Positions 1-8,459 of a stretch of 64,000 nucleotides of DNA are shown here, piece by piece. This DNA is from Flavobacterium sp. xlx-214 (GTDB taxonomy: Bacteria > Bacteroidota > Bacteroidia > Flavobacteriales > Flavobacteriaceae). The DNA lies in contig NZ_CP059431.1 in NCBI RefSeq assembly GCF_013874595.1, positions 1,302,001 through 1,366,000 on the forward strand, in the 5' to 3' direction. The notes under the pieces were generated by a model, which saw only the letters and a program-made list of their open reading frames with translations, did no database searches and was not told where the DNA came from. The position numbers and the translations under genes were made by a program. How positions within the stretch are numbered: the first letter of the stretch is position 1; each line of letters opens with the position of its first letter.

Positions 1-25
1 CAAATAATAAAGCTATTTTTTTCAT
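1..25 (-). CDS. 5' end of a gene leaving the window (signal-peptide-like start)
   Basis: Only eight codons are visible, reading MKKIALLF, before the window ends. The Lys-Lys start followed by hydrophobic residues fits a signal peptide or lipoprotein leader. It has its own promoter box (TACCTTTG, 53-60), so it may be separate from the membrane-protein gene that ends at 93. Nothing can be said about function. Confidence 0.45.
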
Positions 26-52
26 GATATCTTGTTTGTGATTTTACTTTTT

Positions 53-60
53 CAAAGGTA
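53..60 (-). promoter_or_regulatory. Bacteroidota -7 box (TACCTTTG) for the partial gene at the left edge
   Basis: Read on the minus strand this is a perfect match to the Bacteroidota TANNTTTG -7 element, 28 bases before the ATG at 25. No good -33 TTG was found at the right distance. Confidence 0.45.
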
Positions 61-92
61 CCATTAGATAGATGAGAATTACTTAATCTATG

Positions 93-1124
93 TTAAGAAC
101 GTGTTTTTTTTGTTTTCCAGATAAAACCATCCAAAATATAGTGTGTAAGTTGTGGCAAAGCTAAAAGAGGTATCCAAATAAAATGCCATGCTTCTGGAAA
201 ATAAAAAGACGGATTTAATGAAAAATGTTCTTCCCAAACGGTTACTTCCCAAATGTATTCTTCAACAAAAGCAATAAGTAGTAACAGTAAAACAAAAGTA
301 ATAAACATTTGTTTGTTTAGGTATTTCTGAAGTTTTCCGTGTGTGATATTAGAAGGATTTACTTCCTTAAAGAAGATTAAAGCCATATAAGGAACACCGT
401 GTGATATTACATTAAAAGTAGTGAAAATGAGTTCATTGTTGTAATATACAATACCTAAATACCACGACAAGTAAGTGCCTATGATTAAAAGGTGTTTAGG
501 GGTATTGAAATACTTCTTTTTTACAGCTGTATAAAAGGTAATTAAAACATAGACACCTAAAATAGTAAAATAGAGGATATGTAAAATTTCGACAATTTTT
601 GGCGCATGGAATTGTAAAAATTCGTGATCAACAAACCAATTAAAAGTTCGGTTAGGGGTTAAAAACCAATACAACATAGGAAACAATGTAGCGTTGTAAA
701 TAATTAAATTGTCAAACAAAATATTTTTTGTTGTTTTTGATTCATTTCTACTGTATAATCGCATAAAGCCATATTGTTGTCTAACAAAGTGATAAACGGC
801 AATGTATGCTAAAAACGACCAAAAAAAGGTGGCACCAATCATGTAGGCTCCAACACTTACAAAAAAACAAACCAAAGGAATCAATAAAAATAAATGTTTG
901 TTTTGCTTAAAGTTTGTTTTGTTTAAATAGGTTTTAAAAAGCGAAGCATATACATGCGCTACATCAATACCTACAATTAAAAATAACCAAGTAAAAAAAG
1001 AATAGTTGTTTTGAATACTTTCCATTTTATTATGAAAAAACAACATAACAACCGTTATAAAAAACGGGGGCAACAAAATAAACAACAAATCTGTTGTGCG
1101 TTTATGTATCCAAGGTTGTGTCAT
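93..1124 (-). CDS. Polytopic membrane protein, last gene of polyamine-type cluster
   Basis: A 343-residue protein with about nine or ten hydrophobic segments beginning near residue 12, and no soluble domain. I do not recognise the family. Several histidines sit in or beside membrane segments (DVAHVYA, VYHFVRQQYG, VISHGVPY, LTHYILDGFIW), the kind of pattern seen in metal-dependent membrane oxidases or desaturase-like proteins, but the spacing is not diagnostic. Its ATG overlaps the end of the FAD-oxidoreductase gene by 23 bases, so the two are translated from one mRNA and probably cooperate. Inference: an integral membrane partner of the exported oxidoreductase in an envelope polyamine or lipid-modification pathway. 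Confidence 0.75.
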   Translation of the reverse strand: MTQPWIHKRTTDLLFILLPPFFITVVMLFFHNKMESIQNNYSFFTWLFLIVGIDVAHVYASLFKTYLNKTNFKQNKHLFLLIPLVCFFVSVGAYMIGATFFWSFLAYIAVYHFVRQQYGFMRLYSRNESKTTKNILFDNLIIYNATLFPMLYWFLTPNRTFNWFVDHEFLQFHAPKIVEILHILYFTILGVYVLITFYTAVKKKYFNTPKHLLIIGTYLSWYLGIVYYNNELIFTTFNVISHGVPYMALIFFKEVNPSNITHGKLQKYLNKQMFITFVLLLLLIAFVEEYIWEVTVWEEHFSLNPSFYFPEAWHFIWIPLLALPQLTHYILDGFIWKTKKTRS

Positions 1125-2718
1125 TTAAAATCTGTTTTGCTGCATTAATTCCTTGATCAAACGCTTCTTCAAAAATAGATATTCCGCTTAAATCAGAATG
1201 TGCAAAGAAAATTTTATTAGCAATAGGTTTTCTGGCTTCTGTTAAGGCTTCTGAAAAAATAAAATCAGGAAAAGGACTAATCATTCCATGTCCTTTTTTA
1301 TGTAGTTCAATTTCCGAAACTTCATCAGAAAGTTTATAATGCGCCTTTTCTAAATCATTTAAAACAATAGTTTTCCACTTTTCATCGCTCCAGCTAAACA
1401 ACTGTTTACGCTCTGTAATCAAATTTTTTTCGCACAAGGCAGCGTAATAGGTTATACTAAAAGGAATACTTGGTTGCGACGATAGTGTTTGGTGTTGGTT
1501 GTATATATACCCCAAGCCAAAACCATTGTAAATTACATTATCCCAAGCTAAATCAGCGCCTTCGCCCATAGGGAACTTATTTACTGTTAAAGTGGCTGTA
1601 AGCCAAGGAGCGTACTGAAAATTTTTAGTAAGTTGTTTACGTTCTTTAAACAAATAGCCATTTACAAATTGCGGTGTAGCCATTATTGCTTTGTTTGCAA
1701 CAATTTTATAAGATTTTTTTACCTGTTGATTATAAACAAACAGTACCGCTTTGTTGTTGATGATTTCAACGCGATAAACCAATTGTTCATAGTTGATTTT
1801 ATTTTTAACGTATTTTCCTAATAAGTTCATTAAAAAACCATTTCCTTCTGGCCATGTAAGTACTTGATGATTAGTGTTTTTTCGTGCACAAAAATAATGC
1901 AAGCCTGCCCAAGCACTTACTTTATCAATGCCTATTCCGTAATCGTCTTTACTGCAGTAGTTTAAATGGTTAAATAAATGTTGATTGTTTAAATTGTTTT
2001 GCAACAACCAATCTTTAAATGTTAGTTTATCAAGCTTAGTAAAAGTTTCATCGGTTGATGATTTTCGCAAAGGAATATCAAACGCAAATTTGCCATCAAT
2101 ACCTTTTGCTTCTTTAAAATGAACAACATGTTTATCAAATTGTTTAAAGATATCGATGTCTGTTGAAGATAATCCAAATAACGGAATTAACCCTTCTTGC
2201 CAATAATTGTAAATAAACAACCGCTCGTGCGGATCATAACATAAATGTTCTTCGGCATATACAGGCTGTTGATCTTTATTAAAACTTGAAATTATTTTTT
2301 CTTGATGTAAAAAATCAATTAAGTCGTCATTGTTTTCATTTGGTAACGGAAGATAATGTGCCGCAATAGGATATTTGCTGTGTTTGTCTTCGCCAAATGC
2401 CGCATTTCCGCCCATCTTGGTTTCAAGTTCCAACATTTTAAAATTGGTTTCATTGTTTAATGTTAGCCAACGTGCTGCTGATAAACCTGAAATACCACTG
2501 CCAACAATAACAATATTTTCGTGAATAGTTTCGGTTGGTTCGGGAAAATCCATTGTTCGTAAACGATGCCCTAAAATATGGTTGGTACCCGTAACTTTAA
2601 ATAATAACCGTTCTGCTTTTTGTTTACACGATTGAACAAATGTGCTTGCAATAAAACCAGCTGCAATTGTTTTAAGGAAACTTCGACGCGAAAAATTATA
2701 TTTTTGACCATTCTTCAT
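1102..2718 (-). CDS. Tat-exported FAD-dependent oxidoreductase (amine oxidase/phytoene dehydrogenase fold), probable lipoprotein
   Basis: 538 residues. The N-terminus carries a twin-arginine motif (SRRSFLK) and a hydrophobic stretch ending in a cysteine (FVQSC), indicating Tat export and possible lipidation. A dinucleotide-binding motif (IVIVGSGISGLSAARWL) follows near residue 70, with the acidic residue ending the next strand (LELETKMGG), typical of FAD amine oxidase/NAD(P)-binding-8 proteins. The C-terminal part contains the second FAD contact region (FFAHSDLSGISIFEEAFDQGINAA). The ATG at 2718 is preferred over an in-frame TTG at 2721. It overlaps the aminopropyltransferase gene by 23 bases and the next gene by 23 bases. 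Substrate unknown; a polyamine or polyamine conjugate is suggested only by context. Confidence 0.85.
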   Translation of the reverse strand: MKNGQKYNFSRRSFLKTIAAGFIASTFVQSCKQKAERLLFKVTGTNHILGHRLRTMDFPEPTETIHENIVIVGSGISGLSAARWLTLNNETNFKMLELETKMGGNAAFGEDKHSKYPIAAHYLPLPNENNDDLIDFLHQEKIISSFNKDQQPVYAEEHLCYDPHERLFIYNYWQEGLIPLFGLSSTDIDIFKQFDKHVVHFKEAKGIDGKFAFDIPLRKSSTDETFTKLDKLTFKDWLLQNNLNNQHLFNHLNYCSKDDYGIGIDKVSAWAGLHYFCARKNTNHQVLTWPEGNGFLMNLLGKYVKNKINYEQLVYRVEIINNKAVLFVYNQQVKKSYKIVANKAIMATPQFVNGYLFKERKQLTKNFQYAPWLTATLTVNKFPMGEGADLAWDNVIYNGFGLGYIYNQHQTLSSQPSIPFSITYYAALCEKNLITERKQLFSWSDEKWKTIVLNDLEKAHYKLSDEVSEIELHKKGHGMISPFPDFIFSEALTEARKPIANKIFFAHSDLSGISIFEEAFDQGINAAKQILNDTTLDT

Positions 2719-4210
2719 CAAAATATCGAACTAAAGATTGATTATCTAAACGATTTAACTCTAAGTTTTCTGCTTTCATATCCTCAGGAAAATCGGTGTA
2801 ACTGTTTAAATCGTATTTGTAAAATTTTAAATGATCTACTCTGCGATTTACTTTATTTAGATGTATTGTAGGGTTTGGAGAAAAAATAGAAAATCCCCAT
2901 TCACCAAACGAAGGAACATAAACGTGGTAAGGAACAATGTTTGCATAAGTGTATTCAACCGTTTTATGAATACACCAAAATGATTTAGGCGCAAAATAAG
3001 GCGATGTACTTTGCACGGTTACCACTGCATTGTTGGTCATGCTTTGATAAAGTGTTTTATAAAAAAAACTTGAATACAATTTACCTAAACTGTAATTAGA
3101 AGGGTCAGGGAAATCAATAATGATGACATCAAATTTCTGTTGATTATTTTTTGCCCAAATAAAAGCATCGTCATTTACAATTGTAACTTTTTTATTATTT
3201 AGTGAATTATTATTATGTTTACGTAAAATTTCATTGGTACGAAATAAATCGGTCATGCCTTTGTCTAAATCAACCAAAACTACTTCTTTTACCTCGTTGT
3301 ATTTTAAAATTTCGCGAACAGCTAAACCGTCACCACCACCTAAAACTAATACTTTTGAAACATTTGGTGCCGCCGCCATTGCCGGATGAACAAGTAAATC
3401 GTGGTAACGGTATTCGTCTTTCGTGTTAAACTGTAAATTGTTGTTTAAATACAGTTGATAATTATTTTGATCTTCGGTTAAAATAATGCGTTGGTATGGT
3501 GTACTGTGTTTGTAAATTACATTTGATTGATACAAATTACTTTCGGTAAATTTTAAAATATCATTCGAAAAATAAAAAGCAGTTAGCACAATAGCCAAGC
3601 TAAGAAATGCTTTTACATGCAGTTGTCGTGGGTTTTTAATTTCTTTGTGTAAATAAATACACAAGCTAATTCCTACTAAAATATTGATTAGTCCAAATAA
3701 TAAAGAAGTGCCCATTACCCCAAGTTTTGGAAGCAGCAACGTAGGAAACAAAACCGATGCAATTAAAGCGCCAATATAATCAAAGGTAAAAACATCGGAA
3801 ACTAAATTTCGGAACGAAACTTTGTTTTTTAGAATGTTCATTAAAATAGGAATCTCCATTCCGGTTAAACATCCTGTTAAAAACACAAAAAGATATAAGA
3901 ATATTTGAAAATGAACGGCTTTTTGAAACAGTAAAAATAAAATTACAGCGCTCATTCCACCGATTAATCCAATTAAAAGTTCAATTTCGATGAAACGATT
4001 AATTAAATCTTTTTTAATGAATTTAGCAAAAAAAGCACCAACACCCATAGAAAATAAATAGGTGCCAATAATAAATGAAAATTGTTTTACCGAATCGCCT
4101 AAAAGGTAACTTGCTAAGGCGCCTGCTACTAATTCATAAATTAAACCACAAGTGGCTACAATGAAAACCGAAACAAGTAAAAATAATTGAAATTGTCTGT
4201 TTTTATCCAT
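2696..4210 (-). CDS. Membrane-fused spermidine synthase-like aminopropyltransferase
   Basis: About 504 residues from the ATG at 4210 (the longer frame uses a GTG at 4222). The first ~220 residues hold about seven membrane segments; the C-terminal half is a spermidine synthase-type domain with the decarboxylated-AdoMet site GGGDG (near residue 290), the acidic LVDLD strand end, NDDAF and the catalytic-loop motif DFPDP. This two-part build is a known subfamily of SpeE-like proteins anchored in the membrane; its real amine acceptor is not established. It starts inside the DUF350 gene, four cistrons after an AdoMet decarboxylase that would supply the aminopropyl donor. Inference: it aminopropylates a membrane-proximal amine or polyamine. 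Confidence 0.88.
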   Translation of the reverse strand: MDKNRQFQLFLLVSVFIVATCGLIYELVAGALASYLLGDSVKQFSFIIGTYLFSMGVGAFFAKFIKKDLINRFIEIELLIGLIGGMSAVILFLLFQKAVHFQIFLYLFVFLTGCLTGMEIPILMNILKNKVSFRNLVSDVFTFDYIGALIASVLFPTLLLPKLGVMGTSLLFGLINILVGISLCIYLHKEIKNPRQLHVKAFLSLAIVLTAFYFSNDILKFTESNLYQSNVIYKHSTPYQRIILTEDQNNYQLYLNNNLQFNTKDEYRYHDLLVHPAMAAAPNVSKVLVLGGGDGLAVREILKYNEVKEVVLVDLDKGMTDLFRTNEILRKHNNNSLNNKKVTIVNDDAFIWAKNNQQKFDVIIIDFPDPSNYSLGKLYSSFFYKTLYQSMTNNAVVTVQSTSPYFAPKSFWCIHKTVEYTYANIVPYHVYVPSFGEWGFSIFSPNPTIHLNKVNRRVDHLKFYKYDLNSYTDFPEDMKAENLELNRLDNQSLVRYFDEEWSKI

Positions 4211-4415
4211 GTAAAGCGGCACTGATAATCAAAGCGATACCAATAATAAAGGCTGCAAAAACAATAGCTAATGCCATGTTTTTATTTTCTACAATCTCTT
4301 TCCACGAGTTTTCAGGCGTTAGTTTTTCAATAATTAAATAAGTGATTAATAAAATGGCAATTCCAATTACTGAATATACAATTGAGTTTGTGATACCGTT
4401 TAAAATAACTTCCAT
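4203..4415 (-). CDS. DUF350 small membrane protein
   Basis: 70 residues with two membrane helices (about residues 11-29 and 47-68) separated by a charged loop containing an NSW motif. This matches one two-helix DUF350 unit, a family found repeatedly beside AdoMet decarboxylase, aminopropyltransferase and DUF4178 genes. Many homologues are about twice as long, with duplicated units; this one is a single unit. It overlaps the next gene and lies 8 bases after the DUF4178 gene. Role unknown; a membrane component of the same complex is the simplest reading. Confidence 0.8.
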   Translation of the reverse strand: MEVILNGITNSIVYSVIGIAILLITYLIIEKLTPENSWKEIVENKNMALAIVFAAFIIGIALIISAALHG

Positions 4416-4423
4416 ATAAATGT

Positions 4424-5821
4424 TTATTTGTGTGATCCTGATGAATAAATTCTGTGAACGTAATGATTGCGACTGCCTGTATAGCTTGCGTTTTCTAACT
4501 CGGAGGTATTAATGTTGTTTGAACAATTTTGGTTTGATACAAACATATAATTACCCGCAATAAACGCCCCAATAATTAGCAATACAATAATTAAGGGTTG
4601 TTTTTTCTTATGATTTATAAAGTCTGAAAATTTTTGAATTCTTGTTAAATCGGTGTTTTCAACAATAGTGTAATTATAAATAAAACCAATTGCAATTACT
4701 AGTGCTAAGGAAATATACAACCAAGTTAAAGAAGTGCCTCCAATTTGAATTTTGTAATCGATATCGATATTGTTTTGCGTTTGATCAGATAAATTCGATG
4801 CAAATACTAAATGATATGATCCTTTATTAATACCGCAAAATTGCACTTTATTACTTGAAGCATAGTTTTTAGAATTAAAAAAGTGCTTTACACCTTGAAT
4901 TAAATGCGTTTCATTTGTTTTTTCGTTAACTAATGCTACATTTAACGATGTATTACTATTTTGGGTTTCAGAAACAAACTCAACCGTAACTTTTTGATTG
5001 TCTTTTTCTACTTTATAGGAGCCACTTTTTACAAACTCATGATGATTAGGTTCTTTTACAAGCATACCAGTAAAAGTGGTAGATGAGGTATGGTTACTGT
5101 TTAAAACGTATTGTAAAATAACAAGTATTAAACCTATAAAGGCAAATAATAAGGCTATGTTTTTAGAAACATTTGATTTGGTATAATTAATTTCGCGCTG
5201 AGTAGCAAACAATCTTTTAAAAGAACTTTCATCTAAATAAATGCCTTTAAAAGCTTCTGTTTTATTGGTATAATATTCAACCGAAATAAAATCGGAACCT
5301 TCATAACGATCTTCAAAGGTTAAAGCTCTAACATTGTCAAAAATGTCATTAAAAAATAAGCCTGATGCGCAAAAAGTTTCTGCTGTAGATTCAAATTTAT
5401 AATCGTAATTTTTTCTTAGGAAGTTTATTGGTTTTGAAGAGACTAAATCGTTTTCAATTTGTTTAAAATCAATTTCTTGTAAGAATGAAAAGAAGTCATT
5501 TCCGTGCGATAAGAAAAATAAATCACCTGTTTGGTCAACAACAATATATTCATTCCATTTTTCAGAGCCATTTTTTTCTTTCTTAGTAGAGATTCCTACA
5601 ACATGATATTTTTTGTTTTTATAGTTGATAATTTCACCTAATTGAGCAAAATTATTGTAAAAATCGCCTATAAATTTTCCTTTAAAATGTAATGTGCGAT
5701 CTAGTTTTATGTCAAAAATAGATTTACAACTTGGACAAGTAAATGTTTGTGGATTTAACTGAGTAAAAGGTAAATTTGTTTCTGTACCACATTCAGAACA
5801 AAGGTATGAACGTGTATTCAT
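4424..5821 (-). CDS. DUF4178 zinc-ribbon membrane protein
   Basis: 465 residues. The first 40 residues form a zinc ribbon (CSECG and CPSCK pairs). A DUF4178-type beta-rich region follows with the typical Y.V.G and W.EYIV..Q.GD..FLSH.N pattern (about residues 45-125). Membrane helices occur near 222-243, 365-385 and 405-428, with a probable extracytoplasmic domain between the first two. Its ATG overlaps the speD-like stop by one base (TAATG), implying coupled translation. DUF4178 has no known activity; its co-occurrence with polyamine genes is recurrent in other phyla. Confidence 0.82.
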   Translation of the reverse strand: MNTRSYLCSECGTETNLPFTQLNPQTFTCPSCKSIFDIKLDRTLHFKGKFIGDFYNNFAQLGEIINYKNKKYHVVGISTKKEKNGSEKWNEYIVVDQTGDLFFLSHGNDFFSFLQEIDFKQIENDLVSSKPINFLRKNYDYKFESTAETFCASGLFFNDIFDNVRALTFEDRYEGSDFISVEYYTNKTEAFKGIYLDESSFKRLFATQREINYTKSNVSKNIALLFAFIGLILVILQYVLNSNHTSSTTFTGMLVKEPNHHEFVKSGSYKVEKDNQKVTVEFVSETQNSNTSLNVALVNEKTNETHLIQGVKHFFNSKNYASSNKVQFCGINKGSYHLVFASNLSDQTQNNIDIDYKIQIGGTSLTWLYISLALVIAIGFIYNYTIVENTDLTRIQKFSDFINHKKKQPLIIVLLIIGAFIAGNYMFVSNQNCSNNINTSELENASYTGSRNHYVHRIYSSGSHK

Positions 5822-6198
5822 TATCTGTAAACATTTGTTTCGTTCAACACATTGGCTTTAAAATATTCTTTAAAACAATTACCAATTAAAGTTACTTTTT
5901 CACTATTGTCTTTTAAATAATTACATAAATAAATGTCTAAGGTTAATTGGTTAAACTCAGGCCATGTATGTATACAAATATGCGATTCTTTTAAACAAAT
6001 AGCCATAGTAAAGCCACCTTCTAAAAAAACGTGTTCAGAGATGCCAACAATTTCTAATTGATGTTTGCGTATTAAATCAATACTAAAATTTTTAAAAGAA
6101 GAAATATCAATAAGTAAATTATTCTCTAAAACTTCTAAAGTTAAAAGTTTATGCAAACCAGGATTGTATTTGTGCGCCAAAGAAATGTTTGTTTTCAT
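5821..6198 (-). CDS. speD: S-adenosylmethionine decarboxylase proenzyme, SpeD class 1B-like
   Basis: 125 residues, the size of the short bacterial/archaeal AdoMet decarboxylases. The self-processing segment ESHICIHTWPE carries the Glu-Ser cleavage pair that yields the pyruvoyl group and the processing histidine five residues later; a cysteine in DIYLCN matches the catalytic cysteine position. It makes decarboxylated AdoMet, the aminopropyl donor for SpeE-type enzymes. It is the first gene of the cluster, with a promoter at 6208-6236. The canonical use would be spermidine synthesis, but the neighbours point to a specialised membrane-linked use. Confidence 0.9.
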   Translation of the reverse strand: MKTNISLAHKYNPGLHKLLTLEVLENNLLIDISSFKNFSIDLIRKHQLEIVGISEHVFLEGGFTMAICLKESHICIHTWPEFNQLTLDIYLCNYLKDNSEKVTLIGNCFKEYFKANVLNETNVYR

Positions 6199-6207
6199 AA
6201 GTGTTTA

Positions 6208-6236
6208 CAAATATATAAAAACAGTAAAACTATCAA
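6208..6236 (-). promoter_or_regulatory. Promoter of the speD-DUF4178-DUF350-SpeE-like cluster
   Basis: Minus strand: TTG at 6236-6234, an 18-base spacer, then TATATTTG at 6215-6208. This fits the Bacteroidota TTG-N17-23-TANNTTTG consensus and lies 9 bases before the speD ATG, giving an almost leaderless transcript. Confidence 0.6.
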
Positions 6237-6237
6237 C

Positions 6238-6267
6238 AAAAAAGCTCGACAATTGTCGAGCTTTTTT
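6238..6267 (-). terminator. Intrinsic terminator of pckA
   Basis: A perfect 18-bp palindrome, GCTCGACAATTGTCGAGC, flanked by A6 and T6, 17 bases downstream of the pckA stop. It separates pckA from the polyamine cluster and is symmetrical enough to stop transcription in either direction. Confidence 0.85.
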
Positions 6268-6284
6268 ATATGATTTAAAAAATA

Positions 6285-7898
6285 TTATAATTGTGGACCA
6301 GCCGCAACTAATGATTTTCCTTCTTCGTTATCAGTGTAATGTGCAAAGTTTTCAATAAATAACTTCGCTAAATCTGTTGCTTTAGTTTCCCATTCAGAAG
6401 CAGCTGCGTACGTGTTTCTAGGATCTAAAATGTTGGTATCAACACCTTCTAACGCTGTTGGAACAGCTAAGTTGAATAAAGGTACAATTTGAGTTTCAGC
6501 ATTTTCAATAGATCCATCTAAAATACGATCGATAATTGCACGTGTATCTTTAATAGAAATACGTTTTCCTGTACCGTTCCATCCTGTGTTAACCATGTAT
6601 GCAGTAGCGTTATGCTCTTCCATTTTCTTAACCAATTCTTCACCGTATTTTGTTGGGTGTAAGCTTAAGAAAGCTTTTCCAAAACAAGCAGAGAATGTAG
6701 GTTCTGGTTTTGTAACACCGCGTTCTGTACCCGCTAATTTAGCTGTAAAGCCAGATAAGAAATAGTATTTTGTTTGTTCTGGTGTTAATTTAGAAACAGG
6801 AGGCATTACACCAAAAGCATCAGCTGTTAAGAAAATTACTTTTTTAGCATGACCTGCTTTAGATACTGGTTTTACAATGTTTTCAATGAATTCAATAGGA
6901 TATGAAACGCGTGTGTTTTGAGTTACAGATCCATCTTTAAAATCAATTTTACCATCTGCATCAACTGTAACGTTTTCTAATAATGCATCACGACGAATAG
7001 CTCCAAAAATTTCTGGCTCGTGTTCTTTACTTAAATCAATCGTTTTTGCGTAGCAACCACCTTCAAAGTTAAAAACACCATCGTTATCCCATCCGTGCTC
7101 ATCGTCTCCAATTAATTCACGTTTAGGATCGGTTGATAAAGTTGTTTTTCCAGTACCTGATAAACCAAAGAAAACAGCTACATCACCCTCTTTACCTTTG
7201 TTTGCAGAACAGTGCATTGACGCAATTCCTTGTAATGGCAAGTAGTAGTTCATCATAGAGAACATTCCTTTTTTCATTTCGCCACCGTACCAAGTACCGC
7301 CAATTAATTGCATTTTTTCGGTTAAGTTAAATGCAATGTATACTTCAGAGTTTAATCCGTGAGATTTGTAATCTTTAAACGATGCTTTAGATCCGTTTAT
7401 TACCACGAAATCTGGCTCGCCAAAGTTTTCTAATTCAGCTTCAGTAGGGCGAATAAACATGTTTTTTACAAAATGTGCTTGCCAAGCCACTTCCATAATA
7501 AAGCGTACTTTTAAACGAGTATCCTCGTTAGCACCACAAAATGCATCAACAACGTATAATTTTTTACCCGATAATTCTGAGGCAGTATTTTGTTTTAAAG
7601 CTTCCCAAGTATCTTGAGAAATAGGTTTATTGTCGTTTTTAGCTTGGTCAGATGTCCACCAAATAGTGTTTTCTGTTACAGCATCTTTTACAATGTATTT
7701 GTCTTTAGGAGAACGACCTGTAAAATCGCCAGTCATTACGTTTACAGCACCAAGTTCAGATATTTGTCCACGCTCAAACCCTTGCAAACTAGCATCTGTT
7801 TCAGCTTTAAATAATTCATCATACGAAGGATTATAAATGATTTCTGTTACATTATTAATTCCGTATTTATCTAAAGATATTGATTTTGAACCCTTCAT
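6285..7898 (-). CDS. pckA: Phosphoenolpyruvate carboxykinase (ATP)
   Basis: 537 residues from the ATG at 7898, close to the 540 of E. coli PckA. It converts oxaloacetate and ATP to phosphoenolpyruvate, the first step of gluconeogenesis. Visible motifs are the P-loop [11 protein letters not shown], the metal/nucleotide segment GDDEHGWD, the substrate region RSPKDKY and the C-terminal [13 protein letters not shown]. The frame extends to an ATG at 7928, but a TAAGTTTG promoter box at 7930-7937 would place transcription start inside or after that ATG, so the start at 7898 is preferred. Monocistronic, ended by the terminator at 6238-6267. Confidence 0.96.
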   Translation of the reverse strand: MKGSKSISLDKYGINNVTEIIYNPSYDELFKAETDASLQGFERGQISELGAVNVMTGDFTGRSPKDKYIVKDAVTENTIWWTSDQAKNDNKPISQDTWEALKQNTASELSGKKLYVVDAFCGANEDTRLKVRFIMEVAWQAHFVKNMFIRPTEAELENFGEPDFVVINGSKASFKDYKSHGLNSEVYIAFNLTEKMQLIGGTWYGGEMKKGMFSMMNYYLPLQGIASMHCSANKGKEGDVAVFFGLSGTGKTTLSTDPKRELIGDDEHGWDNDGVFNFEGGCYAKTIDLSKEHEPEIFGAIRRDALLENVTVDADGKIDFKDGSVTQNTRVSYPIEFIENIVKPVSKAGHAKKVIFLTADAFGVMPPVSKLTPEQTKYYFLSGFTAKLAGTERGVTKPEPTFSACFGKAFLSLHPTKYGEELVKKMEEHNATAYMVNTGWNGTGKRISIKDTRAIIDRILDGSIENAETQIVPLFNLAVPTALEGVDTNILDPRNTYAAASEWETKATDLAKLFIENFAHYTDNEEGKSLVAAGPQL

Positions 7899-7929
7899 GT
7901 TTAAATCTTCTATTGTGTTAATTTGCATA

Positions 7930-7937
7930 CAAACTTA
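7930..7937 (-). promoter_or_regulatory. pckA -7 promoter box (TAAGTTTG)
   Basis: Perfect TANNTTTG match on the minus strand, 32 bases before the preferred pckA ATG. It decides the start: an ATG at 7928 would lie upstream of the expected transcription start. No convincing TTG -33 element was seen. Confidence 0.5.
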
Positions 7938-7961
7938 CTAATAAATTTATTATTTTTTTTG

Positions 7962-8351
7962 TTAATTATTATTTTGTTTCAATGCGTAAAAGGCAGTGAA
8001 AAACCAACTAAGTATTAAAAATAAACCGCCTACAGGTGTAATTGGACCTAAAAATTTAAAATTAATACCACTTAAATCTTGTGTGGCTAATAAAAAAATA
8101 GAGCCTGAAAACAAGAAAACGCCTATGGTTGTTAAGATGCCAATAGTGCGCTTGTTTTTTTCGGTTAGTATATTTAGCTGCGAAATTAATAGCAAAAACA
8201 AAGCATGATACATTTGGTATCTTACTCCGGTTTCAAAACTTATTAATTGTTCTACTGTTAATACTTTTTTTAGTGCATGTGCCCCAAAAGCGCCTAAAAT
8301 AATGGCAATAAATCCAAAAAAAGCTGCCAATGCTACTAGTTTTTTAGCCAT
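7962..8351 (-). CDS. DUF423 family small membrane protein (YgdD-like)
   Basis: 129 residues with four membrane helices. The start AALAAFFGFIAIILGAFGAHALKK and the internal ETGVRYQMYHALFLL pattern are diagnostic of DUF423. The molecular role of the family is unknown. It has its own TACATTTG box at 8365-8372 (13 bases upstream) and lies head-to-head with the saccharopine dehydrogenase-like gene. Confidence 0.88.
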   Translation of the reverse strand: MAKKLVALAAFFGFIAIILGAFGAHALKKVLTVEQLISFETGVRYQMYHALFLLLISQLNILTEKNKRTIGILTTIGVFLFSGSIFLLATQDLSGINFKFLGPITPVGGLFLILSWFFTAFYALKQNNN

Positions 8352-8364
8352 GATAAATTTTTTT

Positions 8365-8372
8365 CAAATGTA
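8365..8372 (-). promoter_or_regulatory. -7 promoter box (TACATTTG) for the DUF423 gene
   Basis: Perfect TANNTTTG match on the minus strand, 13 bases before the ATG of the DUF423 gene, within the divergent intergenic region 8352-8459. Confidence 0.45.
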
Positions 8373-8459
8373 CACTTTATTTGTAATTATTAAAATACAT
8401 TTTTTTGAGCATTTAATTTTTTAGTATATTTAAGCCCAACAACAAGAAACCAATAAGTA

